In this document: positions 13,804-19,394 of the stretch, piece by piece
Position numbering within the stretch: position 1 is the first letter of the stretch
Layout of the letters: each line of letters opens with the position of its first letter
Origin: an uncultured Eubacteriales bacterium
GTDB lineage: Bacteria > Bacillota > Clostridia > Christensenellales > UBA1242
Reading direction: 5' to 3'
Length of the DNA: 19,394 nucleotides
NCBI GenBank assembly: GCA_948787875.1
Contig: CAQFKO010000026.1
Span: forward strand, 1 to 19,394
The notes under the pieces: model-generated
What the model was told of the DNA's origin: nothing
Database searches by the model: none
The model's input: the letters and a program-made list of their open reading frames with translations, nothing else
Translations under genes and position numbers: made by a program

Positions 13804-15156
13804 ATGGATAAAAAAACAAAGATATTAAATATAATAAAAAAGTCGTTATTGTTGCTTCTTATTGTTCCATGCATAATGATATTTTCTGCGTGTTCTATGC
13901 AAGGTAAGTCGGCGTATGATCTTGCGGTGGAAAATGGATTTCAGGGCACGGTAAAAGATTGGCTGGCAAGTCTTCAAGGCAAAAATGGTGAAGACGGAAA
14001 AGACGGCGAAAATTCGCAAATCGATACTTACGAATTATATGAAAGTGCAATAGCAAGTGGCGAGTTTGAAGGTTCGTATTTGGATTTTATAAGAGAACAC
14101 TTTTTAAATAATACAACCAATTTAGACACAACAGCACTTGTAGCCAACGAAAATGCTCTCAGTGTTTGTGAGGTTTATGCCTTTCGTTCACAGCCAACCT
14201 CGCTTTCACAGTCTTCTTCGGGCGGAAGCGGAGTTGTTTATAGCATAGACAATGACGGAAACGCTTATATAATTACAAATTATCATGTAACTTATTACTC
14301 AACGATTATGGGCAAAGACAGCAACTACCCATATTACAGACTTTTGTTTTACGGCTCAACAGAAACGGTTAGTGCAACATTTGTGGGCGGTTCAAAAAAA
14401 TATGATATTTCTGTTTTAAAAGTTACAAGAAGTTCGCTTATGAAAAAAATGGGTTGCAAAGCGGTAACTTTCCGTGACGACCCTGCACACCTCGCAGAAA
14501 GCGTTATTGCAATCGGAAATGCAAGGGGCTATGGTGTGGCTGTAACCACGGGCGTTGTAAGTGTTCATAGCGACAATGTTAAAATGACGGTCGGTGGGGT
14601 TACTCAGGTTCACAGGCTTATCAGATTTGACGCATTTATTGAGCATGGAAGCAGTGGCGGAGCACTATTTGATTCAAACGGAAAGCTTTTGGGAATAACC
14701 AACGGCGGAGACGAAGGCTATTTGATTAATTATGCAATTCCTGCAACCATAACAAAACCATTGGTTGAAAAAATTATTGAAACTTGCAACGGAGCAGATG
14801 TTATTCATGTAACAAAGCCCGTGCTTGGAATCGAAACCGAAACCATCAGTTCAGTTCCTTATTATGATTCTAGCAAAGGATATGTTGATGTTGTTGAAGA
14901 AATAAAAATTCTTTTAGTAAAAGAAGACAGTCTTGCCGAAGTTTCGGGCTTAAAGGCGGGGGATATTTTGGAATCCGTTATAATTAATGGCAAAGAATAT
15001 TTAGTCACAAAAAATTATCTATTTTCGGAACTTTTGCTTTCTGCAACAGAGGGCGACGAAGTAAAATTATATGTTTCAAGAAACGGACAAACTCAGCCTG
15101 TTGAAATTGTTCTTAATTTAAGTTCCATATATTTTGCTTCGGTTGATGCAAATTAG
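13804..15156 (+). CDS. HtrA/DegP-like serine protease, lipoprotein
   Basis: Envelope protease of 450 residues from the ATG at 13804, which follows GGAG at 13795-13798. A lipoprotein signal peptide (1-29) ends in FSAC with C30 as the lipid-modified cysteine. Residues 37-56 carry a motif seen in Firmicutes surface proteins (AYDLAVENGFQGT, DWLASL), then a short collagen-like run (G-K-N-G-E-D-G-K-D-G), then a second diverged copy (YELYESAIASGEFEGSYLDF, 76-95). The trypsin-like domain (about 118-330) has an intact triad: H161 in TNYHV, D201 in KYDISVLKV and S284 in HGSSGGALF. A PDZ-like domain follows (about 338-440; GLKAGDIL at 382-389). Typical HtrA proteins are anchored by a membrane helix, so the lipid anchor with a flexible stalk is a variation. 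It would degrade or sense misfolded surface proteins. It ends in a terminator shared with gltX. Confidence 0.9.
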   Translation: MDKKTKILNIIKKSLLLLLIVPCIMIFSACSMQGKSAYDLAVENGFQGTVKDWLASLQGKNGEDGKDGENSQIDTYELYESAIASGEFEGSYLDFIREHFLNNTTNLDTTALVANENALSVCEVYAFRSQPTSLSQSSSGGSGVVYSIDNDGNAYIITNYHVTYYSTIMGKDSNYPYYRLLFYGSTETVSATFVGGSKKYDISVLKVTRSSLMKKMGCKAVTFRDDPAHLAESVIAIGNARGYGVAVTTGVVSVHSDNVKMTVGGVTQVHRLIRFDAFIEHGSSGGALFDSNGKLLGITNGGDEGYLINYAIPATITKPLVEKIIETCNGADVIHVTKPVLGIETETISSVPYYDSSKGYVDVVEEIKILLVKEDSLAEVSGLKAGDILESVIINGKEYLVTKNYLFSELLLSATEGDEVKLYVSRNGQTQPVEIVLNLSSIYFASVDAN

Positions 15157-15163
15157 CTCAAAC

Positions 15164-15200
15164 AAAAAAGTCGATTCAAATTTGAATCGGCTTTTGTTTT
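15164..15200. terminator. bidirectional terminator between convergent genes
   Basis: A long stem (about 15166-15180 with 15181-15195, one G-T pair) centred on TTCAAATTTGAA. It has T residues on the plus-strand side and a run of six A on the other, so it can end both the protease transcript and the opposing gltX transcript. Confidence 0.85.
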
Positions 15201-15232
15201 TATAAAAATCATGCTATGCTTTGTTATGTTAT

Positions 15233-16897
15233 TTAGATATTGTTTAAAACATATTGTAAACGCTCGGCAACTTTGCTTTTTCCTAAAAGTTTAATGATTT
15301 CAAAAAGGTCAGGGGTTGTGGTTCTGCCGGTAAGAGCAACTCTTACAAGGTTGCTTGCGTCGGCAACACTTCCAACATATTTTTCGGGCTCAACCTTATA
15401 TTCTTTCATGTTTGCAAATCCGCAAGCCTGTGCTGTGGCTTTTAGGCGTTCAAACCATTCTTGTTTGTCGTCGTCAAAACAAAAATCTTTTAAATATTCG
15501 GTTAAGAATTTTTTGATGTTTTCTTTGCTGATTTTGTCGTCAAAATTAAGCGTAGAAGCCTTGTCAAAATATTCTTCAAACATATAAGAAAAAATATTTT
15601 TAACTTCGCTGTAATGTGCGATATCTTTTCTTGGCCTATCGTTTTCACGGTCAACAGCTAAAAGTTTTTCGGCAAAATTTTGGTTTGCAAGCAATACTTT
15701 TGCGAACTCTGTGTCATGTTCGTTTGCCCAATCAACAATGTTTCTCAAAAGCTGTTTTGCAGGAATTCTTGAAATTATATTTTTAGAAATATCATTAATT
15801 TTAACAAGGTCAAACATTGGGTTAGAAGAAGATATTTTTTTAATAGAGAACGGAAAGTCTGTGTATGGCAAATTTGGATTGGCTCTTCTCCAATTTTCAA
15901 AGTCGCTGTTTAAAAGGTTCAATAAATATTCGTTAAGTGCAACAGTAGGGTAGCCTTGCTCCAAAAAATATCTGGTATCTGCTTCCGGGTCATAACGCTT
16001 GCTGAGTTTTCGTTTGTTGCCTGTTGCTTCGTCTAGTTTGCAAACAACGGGAGTGTGGGCATATTTAGGCGGTTTAATTCCAAGCGCTCTGAACACTTCA
16101 AGGTGTGCATTTAGTGAGGCCCACCATTCTTCACCGCGAACAACAATAGTTGTATGCATAAGCGTGTCGTCAACTACGTGTGCCAAAGAATATGGAGGAA
16201 TGCCGTTGCTTTTCATTAGAACTATGTCTTTGCAATTTTCATGAAGCTCTCTTTTTCCTTTGATAAGGTCATTAAATTCAAAGGTTTTGTTTGGGTCGCC
16301 CTGTGACAAAAGTTTAAGAGCCCAAGGCTTGCCCATTTTTAAGTTAAGCTCAATTTCCGCAAGGTCAAGGTTTCTGCAAGGGTCTTGCTCAATGATAGTG
16401 CCTGTTTCTTCAAGTTGTTTGAGTCTTCGTTCTTTTATATCTTCTTTGCCTTCGCTCTGTTTGCAAAAACAAGGAAACGCTCTGCCAAGCTCGACCAATC
16501 TTTTTGCAAAAGCCTTATAAATGTCAATTCTTTGCGATTGAACATAGCTTCCGTATTCTCCAACTTCAAGCTTCCCTTCGCCCGCAAAGCCCTCGTTTGG
16601 CTTTGTGTTAAAAGCACATAACATATTATAGGCAACATTTGCGGCGTTTTCAATCTTGCGTTTTTGGTCAGTATCTTCTATTCTAAGATAAAATATGCCG
16701 TTTGTGCGGTCTGCTTCAAGTTTGTCTATCATTGCACCAAAAAGCGAACCTGTGTGAAAAAAACCGGTAGGGCTTGGTGCGGTTCTTGTTACCTCAGCAC
16801 CCGGTGAAAGCTTTCTTTCCGGATATTTTTCATAAAAATACTCGGGCGTAAGTGTAACGTCATTATATAAAAGTGTTGCTAATTTTTTGTAATCCAT
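15233..16897 (-). CDS. gltX: glutamate--tRNA ligase (long form)
   Basis: Cytosolic class I synthetase charging tRNA-Glu. The ATG at 16895-16897 is chosen because GGAGG (complement of 16904-16908) lies six bases upstream; an in-frame ATG further up (16928-16930) lacks a site. The protein has 554 residues against about 470-500 for most bacterial GluRS. An extra 35 residues or so precede the Rossmann core, where the HIGH signature reads APSPTGFFHTGS (40-51). FYLRIEDTDQ follows at 69-78, and NGIPPYSLAHVVDD (231-244) is the usual central motif. The KMSKS loop reads RKLSKR (296-301). The C-terminal third is the helical anticodon-binding part. The HD hydrolase gene lies 47 bases upstream with no terminator, so the two form an operon. 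A tRNA-Glu gene lies elsewhere in the window. Confidence 0.93.
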   Translation of the reverse strand: MDYKKLATLLYNDVTLTPEYFYEKYPERKLSPGAEVTRTAPSPTGFFHTGSLFGAMIDKLEADRTNGIFYLRIEDTDQKRKIENAANVAYNMLCAFNTKPNEGFAGEGKLEVGEYGSYVQSQRIDIYKAFAKRLVELGRAFPCFCKQSEGKEDIKERRLKQLEETGTIIEQDPCRNLDLAEIELNLKMGKPWALKLLSQGDPNKTFEFNDLIKGKRELHENCKDIVLMKSNGIPPYSLAHVVDDTLMHTTIVVRGEEWWASLNAHLEVFRALGIKPPKYAHTPVVCKLDEATGNKRKLSKRYDPEADTRYFLEQGYPTVALNEYLLNLLNSDFENWRRANPNLPYTDFPFSIKKISSSNPMFDLVKINDISKNIISRIPAKQLLRNIVDWANEHDTEFAKVLLANQNFAEKLLAVDRENDRPRKDIAHYSEVKNIFSYMFEEYFDKASTLNFDDKISKENIKKFLTEYLKDFCFDDDKQEWFERLKATAQACGFANMKEYKVEPEKYVGSVADASNLVRVALTGRTTTPDLFEIIKLLGKSKVAERLQYVLNNI

Positions 16898-16944
16898 AAT
16901 AATCCTCCAAATGCCAATATAGTGGCGCATAGCAAAAAAAAAGT

Positions 16945-17535
16945 TTATTCAGGTGAAGTTTCGTCCAAATAAGTTGCCATAATATCGGCAATATGAGCAA
17001 GTGCACAAATAGGATATTTGTAATATGACTTAGCCATAGAATAATCACCGCCAATCACACGCTTATCAAACCCGCCCATGTGCCAATTAATAGCCAAGGC
17101 TTCTTCGCGAGTTAACCTCATATAGCCGTTAATCATATAAACAGATTTTTCTCCGTGCCCATAAGGCAACATATCATCAATAGAATAGTATGGTTTTTGA
17201 ACCCACTCACCGTTTTCTTTAACATTTCTGAAACTTGTTTTATAATAGCAACATTTGCAAACATCATGAAAAAGTGCAATAACAGCAATTGTTTCTTTGT
17301 TAACATTGTCGCCGAATTCGTCAGTTGCGAGTTTAAACAAACGGTTAAAAACATTAATAGAGTGAAAGCATAGTCCGCCTGCTTCTGCCGAATGAAATTT
17401 TGAGCTTGCGGGAGCTTCAAAAAAATCAGTAGATTCCAGCCAAGTCAAAAGTTCTTCCAGCCCATCACGCTTTATATTTTCTCTTGCAATTGAAATAAAT
17501 TCTTCTTTGTTTTTGTTTATTAATTCTTCTTCCAT
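16945..17535 (-). CDS. HD-domain phosphohydrolase, probably leaderless
   Basis: Protein of 196 residues from the ATG at 17533-17535, two codons inside a possible ATG at 17539-17541. The metal site of the HD superfamily is readable: H58 in GGLCFHS, H90-D91 in ALFHDVCK, H127 in YGHGEKS, H152 in NWHMGG, and D184 in HIADIM. The GGLCFHSINVFNRL pattern resembles the HD domain of YhaM-type and phage-associated HD hydrolases. The substrate, a nucleotide or phosphorylated metabolite, is unknown. The cysteine pair C93, C95, C96 just after HD is notable. The promoter at 17542-17570 places the transcript start on the second ATG, and no ribosome binding site precedes either ATG. It is the first gene of the gltX operon and divergent from 17665. 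Confidence 0.85.
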   Translation of the reverse strand: MEEELINKNKEEFISIARENIKRDGLEELLTWLESTDFFEAPASSKFHSAEAGGLCFHSINVFNRLFKLATDEFGDNVNKETIAVIALFHDVCKCCYYKTSFRNVKENGEWVQKPYYSIDDMLPYGHGEKSVYMINGYMRLTREEALAINWHMGGFDKRVIGGDYSMAKSYYKYPICALAHIADIMATYLDETSPE

Positions 17536-17541
17536 GCCCAT

Positions 17542-17570
17542 ATAATAACACTTTTTCGACTTGTTGTAAA
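17542..17570 (-). promoter_or_regulatory. promoter of the HD-gltX operon giving a leaderless mRNA
   Basis: Read on the minus strand: TTTACA (17565-17570), a 17-base spacer, and TATTAT (17542-17547) preceded by TG and one base, which makes an extended -10. The usual start, seven bases after the -10, falls on the A of the ATG at 17535. The alternative ATG at 17541 would lie inside the promoter. Confidence 0.75.
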
Positions 17571-17614
17571 CAAATTAACGGCAAACAATAATAAGCAAAA
17601 AATTTAATTTGCAC

Positions 17615-17643
17615 TTGAAAAACGAATATAATTATGATAAAAT
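17615..17643 (+). promoter_or_regulatory. divergent promoter of the 413-residue protein gene
   Basis: TTGAAA at 17615-17620, a 17-base spacer and TAAAAT at 17638-17643, preceded by TGA (extended -10). The predicted start is near 17650, directly ahead of AGGAG at 17652-17656. It stands 44 bases from the opposing HD-gene promoter. Confidence 0.75.
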
Positions 17644-17664
17644 GCTGTTGTAGGAGATTTTGAT

Positions 17665-18906
17665 ATGGAAAACCAAAACAACCAAATTTTAAATGAACTT
17701 TCACCATTAGAGCGCTATTATTATGCATATACAAACGCGCTTGATTTTGAAGGAAAAAACAAAAAAAATAACAGTGAAAATGTTGAAAAATTAGTTGAAA
17801 AATATGCCGACTTAAAAGCTACCGAAAAATTGGCAAAAGCTTTATCAGAACTAAATATTCCTTGCCAAGCGGTAACTGCAAAAAAGGTAATAAAAAACTT
17901 TCAAAAAGGCTTGAATTCAAAAAACAACGGGCATAAGGCTTTGTTGGTAAAAATTGACGACCCGATTTTTTCAACAGAAGGAATATTTTATGTAGACCCA
18001 ACCCTTGACACAAAAAACAGCATGGGCAGAACAATTTGCCATTCTCTGTTAAAAGCAGACGAGGTTGAAGAACTACTAAGCAAAAACGGCAAATATAAAA
18101 TAGAGCCTCAAACGATTCAACAAATATCAGAGGCACAAGAATTATTTTTCAATTGCGAAGAAAATGTTTTGAATCAAAGCAATTTTGAGCAAATTAAGTC
18201 ATTACTTATGAATGACGAAGATTTTATTCAAGGTTTGAATTTTGGCATAGAAAGTTTGATTGACGATGTTTATATGAACAAAGCAAAAGACGAAAGCGTA
18301 AACAAATATATTCACCCATATTTCGGAGAGGGAACAAAACCTTGGACGGAAGATTTAAACAAAATTTTCATTCAAGTTTTTGAAGTTCTTTTCAAAAATG
18401 CGTGCAAAAGAAAGTTAAATAATTTAACTCAAACTGCTTCAAGAGAATTAAGGGAACAAATTAATGAGCACTATGTTGACTTAAAATCAGACTTAAATAA
18501 CGCAAAGGTTTTGGTTAAAATATTTTCTGAAAACTATGACGGAATAACTCCGCAAGTGTTTAAAGATGTAATGGCAGAGTCAATTATCGACGGCGATTAT
18601 TTTACAGAAAATTCAAGTTATTTCAAAGAATTCAATTATATGTTAAATACAGCCATGGCAGTAAATGATTATAAAAATATAAATACTAAAACAAAAATGC
18701 CAAAACTAAGTAATGTTGAAAATGCTTTGGCGGTAGCATTTTTTGTAAAAGGAAAAGACGAAAACGCCGCAAAAAAACTTGCCGAAAAAGTGATTTTCGA
18801 CTCAGCGCTCACAGCTTCAACAAGCTGGAATATTGATTCGGAAAGTGCAAAAACCGCTAGCCCATTCGGTGAAATGCTAACACAAATGCAAAATTCCAAA
18901 TATTAA
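17665..18906 (+). CDS. transglutaminase-like protein apparently lacking the catalytic cysteine
   Basis: Protein of 413 residues, soluble, no signal peptide. Residues 40-115 read like the core of the transglutaminase-like cysteine protease fold. VEKYADL (44-50) stands where that superfamily has its Cys-containing helix, followed by ALSELNIPCQAV (59-70). NGHKALLVKI (88-97) has a candidate catalytic His90, and IFYVDPTLD (107-115) a candidate Asp111. The position of the nucleophilic cysteine appears to be Val44, so the protein may be an inactive, binding-only relative. Residues 120-413 are largely helical and acidic, with no motif I know. AGGAG at 17652-17656 fixes the start. It shares a 124-base divergent promoter region with the HD-gltX operon. 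The fold assignment is my pattern reading and needs a profile search; otherwise this is a hypothetical protein. Confidence 0.55.
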   Translation: MENQNNQILNELSPLERYYYAYTNALDFEGKNKKNNSENVEKLVEKYADLKATEKLAKALSELNIPCQAVTAKKVIKNFQKGLNSKNNGHKALLVKIDDPIFSTEGIFYVDPTLDTKNSMGRTICHSLLKADEVEELLSKNGKYKIEPQTIQQISEAQELFFNCEENVLNQSNFEQIKSLLMNDEDFIQGLNFGIESLIDDVYMNKAKDESVNKYIHPYFGEGTKPWTEDLNKIFIQVFEVLFKNACKRKLNNLTQTASRELREQINEHYVDLKSDLNNAKVLVKIFSENYDGITPQVFKDVMAESIIDGDYFTENSSYFKEFNYMLNTAMAVNDYKNINTKTKMPKLSNVENALAVAFFVKGKDENAAKKLAEKVIFDSALTASTSWNIDSESAKTASPFGEMLTQMQNSKY

Positions 18907-18964
18907 TTTTTATTTATAAAATGCAAAAATTTGTTTATTATATTTAATTTTTAACATTTAACTC

Positions 18965-18984
18965 AAAAACCTCACTAAAGGTTT
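18965..18984 (-). terminator. terminator of the HAD phosphatase gene (minus strand)
   Basis: On the minus strand AAACCT pairs with AGGTTT around six bases (18967-18984) and is followed by five T. An overlapping second hairpin, GTTTCA with TGAAAC (18981-18998), would compete with it. No T run follows on the plus strand, so I see no clear terminator for the 413-residue protein gene. Confidence 0.45.
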
Positions 18985-19061
18985 CAGCAATTTGAAACTA
19001 GCAAAAAAATAAATTAGCAAATGTTCAGTTTTCCATCGAGAATATATTTATCATAAAAACG

Positions 19062-19394
19062 CTATTGATTTGCATATATAAACTTTCTATTTTTTTTATA
19101 TTTTGTGCAGTCACAGATATTATTTTTTGTCATATAATCATAAATCTGATTAAAATCGCCTCTAAAATGCAGAGCATTCATATTAAGTTTTAATGCTGGT
19201 TCTATATCATGAGAATAATTATCTCCTATCATCAATATTTCATTTGGCTTATATTTTTCATTTTTTATCAAAAATTTAAATACATCGCCTTTTGAAGTAT
19301 GCTTAATTAAATTAAGATTTAAAAACCTCTTAAAACATTTTTGATTAATAAAAATATTGATGGGTTATTCAATAAACAGGCTTTTTTTTTGTTA
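19062..19394 (-). CDS. HAD-superfamily hydrolase, C-terminal part (runs off the window)
   Basis: The minus-strand frame is open from the window edge to the TAG at 19062-19064, so at least 110 residues of the C-terminus are visible and the start lies outside. The shorter reading from a TTG at 19271 is not the true start, because the upstream residues continue the family pattern: HTSKGDVFKFLI precedes the key motif PNEILMIGDNYSHDIEPA. This is HAD motif IV, with the acidic GDNYSHD supplying Mg2+ ligands; a Lys in SKGDVF matches the motif III lysine region. MNALHFRGDF follows, as in many HAD phosphatases. The nucleophile motif (DxDxT) is beyond the edge. The substrate is unknown. Convergent with the 413-residue protein gene. 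Confidence 0.8.

Noticed and set aside
1..19394. Genetic code with TGA reassigned, because no gene here ends in TGA
   Set aside because: Trp is encoded by TGG throughout, no gene needs read-through of TGA, and absence among 15 stops is possible by chance in AT-rich DNA.
1..19394. CRISPR arrays, insertion sequences, rRNA, riboswitches
   Set aside because: No regularly spaced repeats, transposase motifs, rRNA sequence or known riboswitch core was seen.

Overview
The window looks like a chromosomal segment of an AT-rich Bacillota (Firmicutes) bacterium, probably an uncultured Clostridia-like gut lineage. The reasons are the low GC, strong AGGAGG-type ribosome binding sites, TTGACA/TATAAT-type promoters, short hairpin-plus-T-run terminators, and a gene set of ComEB-type dCMP deaminase, GpmI, a long GluRS and HtrA-like and DUF11 proteins. 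No lineage marker (rRNA) is present, so this placement is inference. All 15 stop codons seen are TAA or TAG. Many of the longest possible reading frames begin at unlikely upstream TTG codons; starts were corrected here using promoters and ribosome binding sites.

Left part (1-7414): a dCMP deaminase is followed by a 763-residue CvpA-like membrane protein (one operon, terminator at 3018). Next come a nucleoside hydrolase and phosphoglycerate mutase GpmI (second operon, terminator at 5608), then a single-gene ABC half-transporter whose predicted transcript starts almost at its ATG.

Middle (7415-10844), the most accessory-looking part: a two-gene cassette (7510-8959) encodes a phage tail-fibre-like protein and a small phage-type partner, with its own promoter and no other phage genes. 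It is followed by a gap holding a possible decayed reading frame, a tRNA-Met(CAT)/tRNA-Glu(TTC) operon with a structured spacer, and a cysteine-rich DUF11 protein without signal peptide bracketed by two near-identical terminators. A gene-free stretch of about 400 bases follows, with two perfect palindromes and an orphan terminator.

Right part (10845-19394): an orphan O-antigen-ligase-like membrane protein, a Gly/Ser/His-rich two-pass membrane protein with a zinc ribbon, and an HtrA-like lipoprotein protease, each with its own promoter. Convergent to these lies an HD-hydrolase/gltX operon on the minus strand. Its promoter is placed so that the mRNA would begin exactly at the HD gene's second ATG, which makes it a leaderless candidate. 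Divergent from it is a 413-residue protein resembling a transglutaminase-like fold that seems to have lost its catalytic cysteine. A HAD-type phosphatase runs off the right edge.

Housekeeping functions (nucleotide salvage, glycolysis, tRNA charging) are therefore mixed with cell-envelope proteins and a small phage-derived island. I found no CRISPR array, insertion sequence, integrase or rRNA. The strongest candidates for something undescribed are the solitary tail-fibre cassette, the two leaderless-type genes, the pseudo-transglutaminase, the CvpA fusion and the terminator-bracketed DUF11 gene.
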